Positions 13,801 through 24,952 of a DNA stretch of 64,000 bases are shown one piece after another. The position numbers were made by a program, and so were the translations under genes. The number at the start of each line of letters is the position of its first letter. The first letter of the stretch is position 1. The stretch is from Halichondria panicea. Lineage: Eukaryota > Porifera > Demospongiae > Suberitida > Halichondriidae. The stretch covers positions 5,575,205-5,639,204 of the forward strand of contig NC_087378.1 of the NCBI RefSeq assembly GCF_963675165.1, read 5' to 3'. The notes beneath the pieces were generated by a model that did no database searches, had not been told where the DNA came from, and saw only the letters and a list, made by a program, of their open reading frames with translations.

Positions 13801-16800
13801 GGAGGGTGGTAGCCAGCATTTGTGGATATATACTCGTTTGTCTACATGTAGTGTAAATTTTAAATGTGAGTTTTAATATTAGCTCCATCTGTAGCCCTTG
13901 GTCTCTTCCTGAAGAGCAATGTCCTCAAGTGCTTTATGTTAGTAGAAAATACTTTTGTTGTGAAGAGGCCTGCTAGTTTTTGTTTCTATATCTGTTCTTT
14001 GTGTGTATTTGCCTCTGTGAGTTTTCATTATCCATAACTCCGTCAAAGTGATTGCTCTTAGACTAGCCGACATCAGCCAATAGACCCTGCAAGTCATGGT
14101 GTTACCAAACTCTGCACTAGTAAGCAAGAGCGCTTGGTCACTATGACTTGGTGAATGGTAGGTAGGCTATGGGTATATAGGCACCTAGTTTGGGTAAGCA
14201 CTGTGGGAAATCTATAGCCAAAGGAACATCTGGGTACTCAGAGCATGACCCCATATCACTTCTACACCGGTATGACACACAATCCTTTCCAGAACGCAAA
14301 GGGTCAATTTTTGTGCTGATTTGGCTCATTCGCAAAGGTTTTTTGCCGGCAAAATATTCTAGTAATACGGTATACACACAACATAATTTTAATAAGCTAT
14401 TCAAAGGCCCTGTTCTGTACTGTGTGGGGGAAACACTAGCTACCGTATAGGGAGTATATTTCGAGGGTATAAATGTTTGTGGTTTTCGTGGATTAAGCAT
14501 GTACCGCGAACATTTATAACCGCAAATTTAATATCACCATAGATATAAGAAGGGAGAGGGATGGGAAACGCTACGTAAATAGCATTAACGATCCGCGTTT
14601 CGGTCAATGTTTTCTTCTTTATTTCCTCCAGCCCATGCTTTTAGCTAGTACTAGGCTATAAACTAGCTACTGAGCTCCATGTGTTAGCAATGGCTAGTGG
14701 AACAGTCACAACAAGGTAGCAGCAATAGTTAGTGAGACCCCTCCAAGTAGTAAAAAGCAGCTTGGACAGGCAAATTCTTGAGAGGAGCTCTGTCTGTACT
14801 GTTGAGTATTCCAGTACAGTCACAGACATGATAGAGAATTATGGAAATGTAGCGAAGTTCTGTCGAAAATTACTGTGCCGATACGATGAACCAACTATCA
14901 ATGAATAAAAAGAGACATTTACCTACATTCAATCATTGATATAACTTTCTAAATGGGTACACAAAAAGTCTGCTTTTAAAAACCAGCAACATTACTTACC
15001 AACCTAAGGCTTTGATTTTACTTGCATACAATGCCCAGCTACTTAAGAAAGAGGGAATCATTAATGATTATTTTGGGCTGTAGTCACAGCCTCTCCTTGT
15101 AGAAGGTACACAAATCCACTAGATAGAGCCGAAACGATAATACAACACTCAAAAAACTGCCTTTGAAAGTTTTCAAGCTCTTGGTGAGATACACAACGCT
15201 TCTATATGATGCACAGGACTAAGAGTCCCAGTGGGGAGCTGTGATAATAGCAATACCATTTCCCGCTGGGTTGGCGGGGTGTCTAGAGGCGAAACGCGGA
15301 TCAACTTTTGGCATTACACAGAAGTGATTGTGCGCACGTGCTCCGTCCCATCCCTCTCCCTTCTTATATCCATGCATGTATGCTGCAAAAAGGGTGCTAT
15401 TTCACGAAAATTAAATCCGCGAAAACCTTTCTAAAGGCATTTCCACGAAAATATATACCCTTGAAATATACCCGCTATACCTCAGGTGCATTAAGGACTG
15501 GGACCAACATTTTACAAGAGGCACTTCAAACTGCTGCTGTTTACTATGTATATTAATCTGTGTAAAACTGCTTATAATTTGCAAATTCAGCAATAATTGA
15601 AGGTCCCAGTCCTTAATGCACCTGAGACAGTATCAGGAGCCCATAAATAAGAGAAGGAGCGGCTAACTTCAACGTATACTCAGGGATCACGTTTCGTAAT
15701 TGCCGGTGAAACTGCACCTCCTTTTATGAAAGCGACTAAGTGCTTGCAAACCGCAGCCCTGTGTTGCGTATAACACGTGTAGGGATCAACCACTTTAGTG
15801 ACTCTGCATATATGGAAATGCGGTCAAAACCACTTACGAAACGTGATCTCCGTAGTCAGCCGCTCCTTCTCTTATTTATGGGCTCCTGACAGTATACATG
15901 GCGATGGACAAAACTTGTGAAATAGGCGGTACTATAAGGAACACCAAGTTATACTCACCTCATCATCTGTGAGTTCCTCTTCTTCTAGTGCTTTGTCAAA
16001 TGCAGTAGATGGGAAGTTGTAAATATCACCATACTAAATTTTAGGGATCAATACTATATTCAACGGTGTCAAATAAACTTACTGTTCCTTTCTTGAGCCT
16101 CTCCAAAAGTTCTTTTTCGATTGCAGTATCTAGTCTTGCAGCAACGAGAGCCTTGGTCTGTGGTAACAAGTCAATACTGTATATGTGCACCTACAGTATC
16201 CCTACCTCTCTCCTCGTGTCTCTCTTTTCAACCTTCTTATTCAATGGGACCAATTTTTTCCTGCATACAAATGATTATTTGGGCACAATTGTCGACCACT
16301 AAGTAATAGCCAGAGAGAAAATAAATTATTGTCAACTACACAAAAACTGTGCACAAAATAACACGACTCGCACGTGATTAATTGTAAAATTAGTGGTAAT
16401 CTACTAGTAAATGTTAACCGTGACATTTTTAGATTGACAATGGCATCATGACAATTATTCTATATAGTCATTTGCGTACAGCGCTGCTCACACATATAGG
16501 ATGATAGGTGACACTACTTCAATCTCTTCACAAAATCATCTAATAATTATAGAGGCACATGTTGAGTTGATCCTCTTACATGTAATTCACTTGCACTTTT
16601 TACTCACGGTTAACAAATGCGTTGCGTAAGTGTCACCAATTGCGAGTAGCTCATATGCAATTGAAGAGATGCCACGTTACTTTGTGCATAGTTTTGTGCA
16701 GAGCTATGGATATAGTTCACCTACTCTTGGTATATATAGTGGTAGGAAAATCAAAACTACAAATGACTTACTGTGTCTTCAATTGCAATCGTCTCATTCT

Positions 16801-18406
16801 GATGAGATACTAAAGACAGGGGGCGAAGTTTTTATTGTTAAAAAGGAATGAACACGCATATGACACACCTGTGTGATTTTTGTAAACCTTTGCTTGCATT
16901 TGTGTATGATGAACTTTGGCCAGTAGATCAAGTGAGTGTCAATCTAAATGGCAACCACAACATAAGTGTTAAGTGTTTGCGTTTTTACCTAAATTTAACA
17001 TGATATACCGTATAGCGGGTAATTTTCGGGGGACAAAATATTCGTGGTTCAGCAATATTGAGACATTAATTTCGTGGGTAATATTTTCGTGGTTGGAGCT
17101 TGCACTGCAGGTAAAGGTAGGCAAGGTCGCTTCATTCGTGGGTAAAATATTCGTGGTCAGACCTCCAACCACGAAAACCACGAATATTTTGCCCCACGAC
17201 AATTACACGCTATACGGTACATTGTACATGTATTCCAGATTGTGATCCTATATTGGTCAGAATATTTTGCCCCACGACAATTACGCGCTATACGGTACAT
17301 TGTACATGTATTCCAGATTGTGATCCTATATTGGTCAATGATGGCACACACATGGTAAAGCGTACACAAAATTGTGCCAGCATTCTACTAGCTACCACCA
17401 GTGTCACTCACTACACTCTTGTTACCAGTACCTGTACCAACCTGCTTCAGGGCTGTTTCATAGTTCTTGGACATTTTCACCCTCTCCCACATTTTAGCTG
17501 GTTGGTGAGCTCTCTCAATGGTCTTCATGTACAAGTATATCACCCCTGCACCAACAAAAATGGAGAGATGCAACAATTAGTTGATTATTAAGATTCGACT
17601 TGAGTTATCAACACTTGATACGGTAAGACCCTGTTAGTACATAAGTTCAGTGAATGTGGTTATGGGTTAATACTAGAAATGTACTACGAGCTTGTGCTGT
17701 GAGCCATATGGGCAATTAAGTGGAAACTCTGTGGACTGCCCATAGATAGACGAAGAGAGGGATTGGAAACGAAAGCGATTAATGTGATGTTTTACATTGA
17801 AGTCTACATAGTGGCTCTGGGTCCGTGTACCCCTTCTACAACTTCCGTGAAAACTTATTGTGTCTAATTCAGAGCTACCTCTATCACTAAATCACACGCC
17901 CCCTGATGGTCAGTCATTTGGAAACGAAGAAAATTTAATCTCGATTGTTGTGAAGTACATGTAGCAAGAGGTACACAAGCACTTCTTTATTCTTGTCAAC
18001 TGCTCATGGAAATTCAGCAAAACTGAATATTTATGTTAGCCTTCCATGCTAAAACTTTATCTCGATAAAAAAAAACCGTGGAGATACACAGATATCCTTT
18101 TTCTTTTCTAACTATGGACTGCCCCATGCACTCACCATCGTGCTCTCTGATGGTGGCGTATCTACTGTTGGCCAGGGGGCATGCTTGCCTAGAGCACAGA
18201 CCCGTGAGGTTGTATTCATTCCGACAGAACGTCTGGCTGTTAGTCCTGAAAAAATTAATATATAAAATGTTAAAATAATGTATTGGCTTACTTCGCCTTG
18301 AATGAGCAGAAGGTGTTCCGAATGACTCCCCAAATGACCTATAAATTATAGTGTAATGCAATCGACAGCATAGATACCATTTGAACAGTACCTCGTCACT
18401 CTGCAT
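4845..18406 (-). CDS. MAK16: MAK16 homologue, 60S ribosome biogenesis (11 exons)
   Basis: Exons in transcript order: 18406..18392, 18338..18292, 18245..18136, 17545..17442, 16943..16869, 16809..16772, 16260..16206, 16157..16083, 16033..15959, 5268..5200 and 4994..4845. They total 813 nt, giving 270 residues with every junction in phase (human about 300). Seen: start MQSDE, then [16 protein letters not shown], the Cys-containing block [71 protein letters not shown], an acidic stretch and the C-terminal [11 protein letters not shown]. All are in family order. Known: Mak16 is an early nucleolar assembly factor of the large subunit. The first coding exon is only 15 nt. The 10.7 kb intron 5269-15958 holds an unrelated gene on the same strand. 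No canonical AATAAA was seen just after the stop. Confidence 0.96.
5269..7498. other. MAK16 intron, part downstream of the Pmp-like gene
   Basis: No gene seen. 6124-6500 has pogo/Tigger-like ends (CAGTAGACTCTCGCTAATCC, twice in tandem, next to TA). 5590-5760 and 5750-6010 form an inverted pair (aaagtctatttgtgttgagt). 6600-6760 is an 86-codon ORF with a GGT/Gly-Ser run that I do not call a gene. Confidence 0.5.
7499..12382 (-). CDS. Pmp-like GGAI/FxxN repeat multipass membrane protein, frame-broken as sequenced
   Basis: A nearly intronless gene inside the large MAK16 intron. ATG at 12382 is preferred over the upstream in-frame ATG at 12559 because it starts a signal peptide (MHRNSWLSV, then a hydrophobic run ending ALS). 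About 800 residues of beta-helix repeats follow, each with GGA[IVL] or GAA and many FxxN motifs (FINN, FFNN, FENN, FERN, FSGN), as in chlamydial polymorphic membrane proteins. Next come a Cys-rich linker with CGEC and CMSC, seven or eight hydrophobic spans (about residues 1190-1520), and a cytosolic tail. The tail is read through a 77-nt intron (7714-7790). Expected length is about 1602 residues. Broken by -1 shifts near 9989-9993 and 9831-9838 and an in-frame TGA at 9307-9309; similarity continues across all three, so they are lesions or base-calling errors, not introns. Role unknown; a surface receptor or adhesin is inference. Confidence 0.8.
7714..7790 (-). other. 77-nt terminal intron of the Pmp-like gene
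   Basis: The transmembrane frame ends LYCFG at a good donor (GTAAGATG) and resumes at CTATAG|TTAGC in another frame, giving [13 protein letters not shown]. The phase fits exactly: G + TT makes Val. Without splicing the frame stops at 7732, losing the REPSLD-containing tail. Confidence 0.6.
14444..15480. mobile_element. ~1-kb inverted-repeat element, two nested TIR families
   Basis: The outer arms are CCGTATAGGGAGTATATTTCG against CGAAATATACCCGCTATACC-type sequence. The inner arms (14538-14610 and 15285-15370) are CATAGATATAAGAAGGGAGA against its complement. There is no convincing ORF between them. Confidence 0.6.
15484..15628. repeat. 145-bp hairpin with 25-bp perfect arms
   Basis: CTCAGGTGCATTAAGGACTG... 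at 15484 is repeated inverted at 15604-15628. It abuts the next TIR element within 10 bp. Confidence 0.8.
15636..15889. mobile_element. hAT-like MITE, 7-8 bp target duplication
   Basis: The ends are CAGGAGCCCATAAATAAGAG and its complement, with inverted arms of about 35 bp. The flanks are ACAGTAT on both sides, or GACAGTAT if the last G is counted. CAG...CTG termini with an about 8-bp duplication resemble hAT (inference). Confidence 0.65.
17007..17300. mobile_element. CCGTATAGCGGG foldback MITE with duplicated right end
   Basis: The left end CCGTATAGCGGGTAATTTTC and the right end ..CACGCTATACGG (17219) are inverted. The right-end segment plus flank is then repeated in tandem (period about 78 bp, to 17300). 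Fragments of the family occur near 3268, 14444, 15410, 26010, 36780 and 38930. Confidence 0.7.
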
Positions 18407-18723
18407 GCCGTATCGAAATCTTCACACGTTTTGTTTGTGGCTAGGCTAGAGCAGGATTTAATAAGGATAATGCCACATGGGTTTTAAATGGTCTCTATTT
18501 GGGACGGTTAAAGGTCACAAAGGTCAAAAGTAATATTGGGTCAATTTAATAATCGTCTGAAGAAACACACGTCAAGAAACAGATTCTCGATCTCTATAGC
18601 TCTTTGCTGGTCATTTAATAAAAGTATGTTCCTGAGTAGTACACATTTATACTAGCGTAAGACTAGTCACCGGTCTAGCTCAGGTGTGCACTAATTTGAA
18701 AACATTTCCCCAGATCAATAAAT
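18407..18723. promoter_or_regulatory. shared divergent promoter region of MAK16 and ATP5MK
   Basis: These 317 bp separate the start codons of two divergently transcribed housekeeping genes, so both promoters and 5' UTRs must lie here or overlap. I see no clear TATA box. Two short clusters of tgg/ttcaa-type words are present but I cannot assign them to a factor. Confidence 0.5.
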
Positions 18724-21700
18724 ATGGCTGGTGGTGGTGATCCTGCAGCAGCTGCAGCATTGAGGGGCTGGCAAGTCTATTTTAACACTGTTACAGTGGC
18801 AGGAAGAAGAAATGTAAGTTGCTGCTGTTCTGAACTGTGTCCACTTTGCATGTACCATATTACTAGAATATTTTGCGAGTGAAAACCTTTGCGAATGAGC
18901 CAAATTAGCAGAAAATTTGACCCTTTGCGATCTAGCAATTGCGTTCTGGCAAAGATCGTGTGTATTTACTACAATATGCTCCACTTGGGGTCTGTAACGA
19001 TAAACCCCAGCCCTGGAGCACATTCCTCATAAACTCCCTTGCGTTGAGGGCGCACTGGTAGATCTACACAGCCAAAAAGAAGCTAGACACTTGTTGACAA
19101 GGGCAGGACATATGGGTGGGGCTCACTGCTTGACATTGACAAGTTAGCATGTGACTAGTGCGTAGAGCTAGAAGCTTAGCACTGGCTAGAAGCTATACGC
19201 ACAAGCTTTTTGTTCGTTCTAAATTGTTGTTGAGACTGTTAGCTAGTTGTATCCAAGATGAGGCAGCTTAGGTAGCAAGTACTTTTCATTCAAGTGGGTA
19301 TATAACACTTATTGTCCACTACATTCGAATTCATGGCAAAACCATCCTTGGCCTCGGGCTTCGCCCTCGTCCTCAGAGGTTTATTGCCTTAAATTCTGAT
19401 GTAGTGACCAATAAGTATAACATAAATTAGAGATTTTGTGGATTTTATTGCTGCGAATCGATCAACCCTCGCAAAGTTCGCAAATGTTTGATGCTCGCAA
19501 AACATTCTAGTGATACGGTATTTAATACCATGGATAAAATAGAAAATTGGCAACGTATTATGTGCTCACATACGCTGCACAAAATACTGAGCTATTATAC
19601 AAGTACACAGATCTATCTAGCCAGCCTTTTGATATCATTGTACCACAATGTCTGTTGTGCCACAACTTGTGGATTAGCATGGAACAGCTGATGAACGTAG
19701 ATATCTTGGCAATCCTTCTTTGAACCGAGGAGTGGCAGCGATTTTAAAACAGCTTGTACAAGTGTGACAACTACTCTATGACTGTCTTAATTGAACTGCT
19801 TACCCTCTGCCATTATCTGTCTTGTATTGTACAGGTTATCAAAAGCCTTGGGTAACCAATAACACACTGATTTTCTGCTGCCAGTTCTCATCACATAAAA
19901 CTGAAACACAGCTAATCTCTGCTGGTCTCTTAGATGACTATATTCTAGCTGAATGCCTAAAGTCGTTATTACTTCATCAATCTAGCACTAGCATCCATTC
20001 TCAAACTGTAGCTAAGAAGCCAGCGAGCACTTTTGCAGGCTACGCAACTCTACTTAACCTCACGCAATTTTTGGATTGTGTGGAAGAACCAATGAATAAT
20101 CTCTACCCAAATTCTGGTAGAGACAGAAACAGAGTCACCATCCCTTTTCTCCCGCCCCCGTCCAATCAGAGAAAAGGGAGTGGCTTGCGAGTCTAGTTCA
20201 AAGCCCCCTAACACTCAAAAGGTATACAGTGCTCCAACCAAAGACTGGAACTTTTTATTTTTCACATTTCAGTTCATATCTTTGAAAGTATTTTGTTCAA
20301 TATGAGTACAGGTATTGAAAGATAAAGTATTGGCACTTCACTTGGACCACCTCCTGTTACATCATATTACATCATCACTACAAGGTGGCATCCTGAAGAA
20401 GAGCACCGACGAAAATATGTTAGGCATAGAACTAGTTGTTTTGTGGTAGTAAATATGTTAGGCATAGAACTTTTGAGTTTATGCTAGTTAAGGTCTGATT
20501 TTTGATGAGCATGTACTATAATAGTGTAGTTTTCATCTACCTACCTTTAGAGAAACTGCAGGAGTCTCTTCGTTGCTAGAGCAGCCCTTGCACAAATTTC
20601 TTGTTTTGCTACTTTTTGCTGCCGTAAGCAATGAATTTCCCTGATTTGTGACATCATAAATCATGCTGTTGTTATTTGCTACATCCAAAGCTCATGTGAT
20701 GCCTACCTTCTTGCAACTGCACAATAATATTGTTTCTGTCATCAAACATCATGGAGGGCGTGTCAAAGTCATTGAAACGTCAAAACAAGATTGCTTTTTT
20801 ATCGAAATTATTTGAACGATTCGTCTTTTTTCCTTTATAACCTCTACATATTGGACACAAGAGCTAGAGCATAGATCTAGTAAGCGTAATCGCAGAAGTT
20901 CTCCTACTGGAGATACCCCTATGGCCAAGTCAGGACCTGTCCAAGTGATACTCTGGTTTCTGGTCCACCGCCCGCATTAGATTTTATTCTTGGATTTCTA
21001 TCTTATTATTGGATTTCTATCTACTACGCATGCGCAGAATGGTCCATGTGGCACAAAATAGTGTGATTAATGATATTCATTTGCATTCATAAGGTGAAAT
21101 TGATAATGACATAATGAGAAAAGTCGCCCGCCCGCATGCAATTAGAAAAACTTCAGGACCAGAAACCAGAGTGTCACTTGGAGTCGCCTAAGAAGCACCT
21201 CCAGTACTCCTCCTATCTCCAAGATCCAGATTTTTTCTTTACGAAACCCTGTCGGGTTTTACCACTGTTGTGGCTGACGAGGGTCTGAAGGAAGCTTGAA
21301 GCTTATTGTGTCAGATCCTTTACATCCCATCCGTCAGGATGCGGTGGACAGTGTTGAACACCTACTCATTTTTTCAGGCCAAAGCTGAGTAAACTCCTTA
21401 GAAAATATTTCTGCTACTGATCGGACTTGAACTCTCAACCTTCCGATCTTGAGTCGAATGCTTTACCCACTGGCCACCAGTAACCCCAATAAATCTTGTC
21501 TCTGTGAGAAGCACTCCTGATCCTGTCTCCAGGATCCCTATGAGGAGAGCACCCCTGGCACTCCTGTTTCCAAGATCCCTGTGAGAAGCACCCCGGCACT
21601 CCCGTCTCTGTGATAAAGCTGCAACATGGAATTGTTTAGTTCAGAACGTCTCCAACATGAAGAACATCTAGTCGGGCGCCGTTGCCCGGAAGGAGGTTGG

Positions 21701-22659
21701 GAATCAAGCCTACCCACAGTTTTATTCTGTTGTTGGAATTCCACCAGCTCCAATCAGATTGCAGTATCTCAAGTGGATTGATCACACCCACTAACTTTAC
21801 CACGTTGCCCGGAAGGAGGTCGGGAATCAAGCCTATCCACTGTTTTGTTCTGTTGTTGGAATTCCACCAGCTCCAATCAGATTGCACTATCTCAAGTAGA
21901 TTGATCACACCCACTAACTTTACCACGTGTGAATTTTGCACACGTTGGATTGACTGAGAGGCGTAGCCAACACCCACTTTAATAAATGATGTCATGATAC
22001 TATTGTGTAACAGGCCAGAACAAAACTGTGGATAGGCTTGATTCCCGACCTCCTTCAAGGGAGGGCGGCGGCGCTCGACTAAAGAACATCAATGACACTA
22101 ACAAGCACCCTTTATTTTTGTAGTTTGCTCTGTGCCTGCTTACTCATACTATAGTACAGTACTACTGTTCTGTGTGTCCCAATATGTAGAGGTTTTTAAG
22201 AAATAAAAGACGAATCGTTCACATTAAAAGGTCATAATAATTAGCTAATTCAATTTTCTGCTTCTTTTTCGTCTCTTTGGCAACGTTATAGTTCTCCCGT
22301 TATCTGAATTTGATAATGACCATGGATACAAAAGAGAGGGATTGGAAACGGAGGCACCCTCGAATTTAATCCGCTTTATCCCACGTTTTATCCTAGCAAG
22401 CCAATCTGTACAGGCTGGCTTGCGAGACTAACCAAGCTAGCAAATGTGCTCATTCAGTTTATACCTACTTCGATAGTCATGACCATGGCTATATACATGT
22501 ATATTGATTCAGTTTATCATATTTGTGTATAATAATTACCTGTGCGTTTTAACAACATTGCAGCTTGTCCTGGCAACATGGGGGACGGTGATTGGACTTT
22601 ACTCTCTTGTGAAGTGGAGGAAGAACGCCAAAGCTAGAAAAGCTTTGAAAGCTGCCTAA
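18724..22659 (+). CDS. ATP5MK: ATP synthase membrane subunit DAPIT/USMG5 homologue (2 exons)
   Basis: Exons 18724..18813 (30 codons, donor GTAAGT) and 22564..22659 (31 codons plus stop, acceptor CAG) join in phase 0 to a 61-residue protein; human DAPIT is 58. Seen: Ala/Gly-rich start, LRGWQVYFNTVTVAGRRN matching the family's IKKYFNSYTLTGRMN block, then LVLATWGTVIGLYSL as the single membrane span (family VLATYGSIALIVLYF) and a basic Lys/Arg/Ala tail. Known: this small inner-membrane subunit associates with the Fo part of mitochondrial ATP synthase and supports its dimers. The 3.75 kb intron is almost wholly transposon sequence and dwarfs the 186-nt coding sequence. Start chosen because it is the only ATG before the conserved block. 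Confidence 0.93.
18850..19522. mobile_element. ATP5MK: ACCGTATTACTAG-family TIR element in the ATP5MK intron
   Basis: The left end TACCATATTACTAGAATATT and the right end CATTCTAGTGATACGGTA are inverted, with adjoining tttgcgag/ctcgcaaa arms. Single ends of the family are at 14300-14385 and 31804-31925. Confidence 0.65.
21230..21484 (-). mobile_element. tRNA-headed SINE
   Basis: On the minus strand 21484-21413 folds as a tRNA-like head. It has a 7-bp acceptor stem (GTTACTG/CAGTAGC), an A box TGGCCAGTGGG, an anticodon stem with loop CTCAAGA (CAA, as in tRNA-Leu) and a B box GTTCAAGTC. The T stem no longer pairs. A non-tRNA body runs on to about 21230. Confidence 0.7.
21669..22081. mobile_element. 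TAGTCGGGCGCCG TIR element with internal tandem duplication (9-bp TSD)
   Basis: Ends TAGTCGGGCGCCG and CGGCGCTCGACTA, flanked by AAGAACATC (21660-21668, 22082-22090). A 123-bp unit starting GTTGCCCGGAAGGAGG is repeated at 21681 and 21804. Part of it returns inverted at 22018-22062. Confidence 0.78.
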
Positions 22660-24952
22660 AAAACCTCACTAGAACATCAGTGTACACATGTAGACATTAA
22701 TTAGTAGTATAATTATGTGACTGTAATGTTGTGGTTCATAAGTATAGTGTCTGGAAACGGCCAAGTTTTTCCTCGATACAGAGGCTAATTAGAAGTGTGG
22801 GAACTGTTGAGCTCTTCCATGGTATACAGAAGCAGGCTAGAGAAAAACTGGTGCAAGCTAGAGCACTGTAGGGGTTGGTAGAAGCACAACATAAAAATCA
22901 CGTACATGCACCTCGTGTCGTCACACAAGTAACGAACAGACTGAAACTATAAATAATGGCCACATGACTCGTTTATTAACATTATAATTAACACGTCACC
23001 AAGCCTACAAAAATGTATGCTAAGAATACTCAGAGTGGTAAGATTGATCAGTGTGCTTAAAAGAGCTCTTGTATTTCCAAAACCTGCCTATTATTGTTAT
23101 AAAGGTGCCCATCAATTTTATGGCAGCATAATTCTCACCAAAAAATGTGCCATTACATGCTCAAAATTATGCCAGCCTAATCTACCAATTCCTGTCTATT
23201 AATTATCCTATAAGTTGATTTCACTTCATTGTGCAACAGCAACAATTAAATACACGCGTTCAACAGTAACACAACACAACGCAACAAAACACTATACATT
23301 GGGTGACGAGTAAGAGTGGCCAAAACACAAGTACACAGTGATCGATGTGCCCAGAGTTTTCAAAGTGGTGGCTGTTTTCAACCTTCAATCTCGATCCATT
23401 CGACTGTAGATAAAATGGTCCAAGAAGTGGCATATTTTTTTGTCTAGCCAACCAGTGTCGCCACATATCTGAGTATACGTGTAGAGGAAGTGAATAACAA
23501 CAGCAAAGTAAATGAGAGAATGTGAAGTAGACAATTTAAGGGGACTCAACAACGTGCATGACTTAATAAGTGAGGTACTAATGAGATAAGCATCAACAGG
23601 AGCTAGCGTTTGGCCACAATTTTTTGGTTTCTTTGAGTCTCTTTATCAGTACACAAACCGCTAGGATAATCAAGCGAATTGGATTCCTACATTCAACACT
23701 TTCGTTTCTGTTTCCAATCAGCAAACAGCTTGGTTCCTGCAGAAAGAACACAGGTTCTGTTATAATTTAATATTCATGTAATTATATAGTGCAGTAGACT
23801 ATTGTTAATCCGGTCACCCCTGGTACAGTGCAGTTTGGCCGCAATAGCGAGGTGGAAGGTGGCTGTATTTCATAAAATATCCCCCGCTAAATAGCGGTCC
23901 CTAGTTTGAATTATTTGCTGTTTGTCTCGTGGACAGCAAATCATTATAATATACACTTCCTCGATTAGGACGCCCTCTTTTATAACGCCCATATACTACC
24001 ATATAAAATCATTTTTTTTGTACATTGTTTCTATTATGGTTCTATTTCTCTTAGTCCAGCATCGATAAAGGAAAGAGAGGGATTGGAAATTGGAAATAGA
24101 AATTCAAAAATAAAAATCTGGAGTGTCACTTGGAGTGGCCTAAAGTCATATAAACGGCAATTCACCTGTCTTCCTTCAGCAGACTCTTCAATTGAATATT
24201 TCTCCTGCTCTGCCATCTGATATCATCAGCACTTATCACCTAGTTTGTCCCTGTTGCTCGTATAACTGTATAATTATGTATACATTTTACGTAGTATATA
24301 TTCAGGTGTTCTTTCTAGGAACTTCCTAGCTGTCAATAATTATGTGTCAATATGATCTTAATTCATCATAATTATTATTCACCTTGTCTAAACGTAAACT
24401 CATACTGTAAAGAATCGATTATCATGATATTATTATTATTATTATATATCTTGACAGGTACCTTAGGAGACTGGTGAAGAACTGAAGCACTTGTTGGAGT
24501 TCAGGAGGAGGCTTCTTTATGGAATGGTGCGGATCTCGGTAGGTAGTAGCAAATATTCAAGCAAGAGGTTGTGCAGCACTCCAGCTAAAGCAGAGATTGA
24601 GAACATGAATAGTGTATAATTATCTTGTTGGTAGACAGGTAGAGTAGCAAATATTCAAACAAGAGGTTCAGCAAAATTAGAAGTCTATCCAATCTTCTTG
24701 TTGGTTGGTAGTGGATCTACTGAGTAGATCTAGTAGTAGATGTAGCAATTCAAAACAGAGGTTCTGCAAAAGTCCAGAGGCATGAGAGGTACTTGTATCA
24801 GAGCAGAGATAACTCTATCTCTAGCTGATCAGAGCATCCCGCAGCAGTTTCCATGAAAAAGCCACGTGGGGATCCATGGATCTTGTGCGCCAGACTGTTG
24901 TCACCTGACAGTCAACGTAGTCTTTAGGTGGACATTAATTAAGGACAAAAAA
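22660..24952. other. intergenic region between ATP5MK and SEC23IP
   Basis: Apart from the doubtful small gene, it holds repeat fragments (23790-23960; an end-word GAGAGGGATTGGAAA at 24075) and, from 24540 to 24780, three loose repeats of gtagcaaatattcaa..agaggtt. The SEC23IP promoter and 5' UTR are presumably near 24400-24950. Confidence 0.4.
23593..24216 (-). CDS. possible small two-exon gene, not recognised
   Basis: Exon 24216..24166 reads MAEQEKYSIEESAEGRQ and ends at GTGAAT. A phase-0 acceptor (TTTCTGCAG) at 23737 starts 23736..23593, giving 64 residues with a moderately hydrophobic stretch RLIILAVCVLIK. Reading exon 2 in the next frame gives a short charged end (FADWKQKRKC), so the true frame is uncertain. 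It is divergent from SEC23IP. No family recognised; it could be a chance ORF or a 5' non-coding transcript. The intron contains repeat sequence. Confidence 0.22.

Larger units (their letters stand above)
12383..15958. other. MAK16 intron, part upstream of the Pmp-like gene
   Basis: No coding exon seen. It holds a 17-nt G run (13302-13318), a TIR element (14444-15480), a hairpin (15484-15628) and a CAGGAGCC-ended MITE (15636-15889). The promoter of the Pmp-like gene should lie just above 12382; I see no clear core motif. Confidence 0.5.
20810..22222. mobile_element. ATP5MK: 1.4-kb TIR element in the ATP5MK intron, host to other insertions
   Basis: AACGATTCGTCTTTTTTCC..CTCTACATATTGGACACA at 20810 is matched inverted by ..CCAATATGTAGAGGTTTT..GACGAATCGTT ending at 22222. 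A SINE (21230-21484) and a 9-bp-TSD element (21669-22081) lie within it. Confidence 0.65.

Noticed and set aside
14141-14500. 119-codon ORF
   Set aside because: It overlaps the end of repeat families (CCGTATAG and ACCGTATTAC types) and the opposite strand is open too.
21413-21484. Functional tRNA-Leu gene
   Set aside because: The T stem does not pair and the homology-like body continues well beyond the tRNA; a SINE explains it better.
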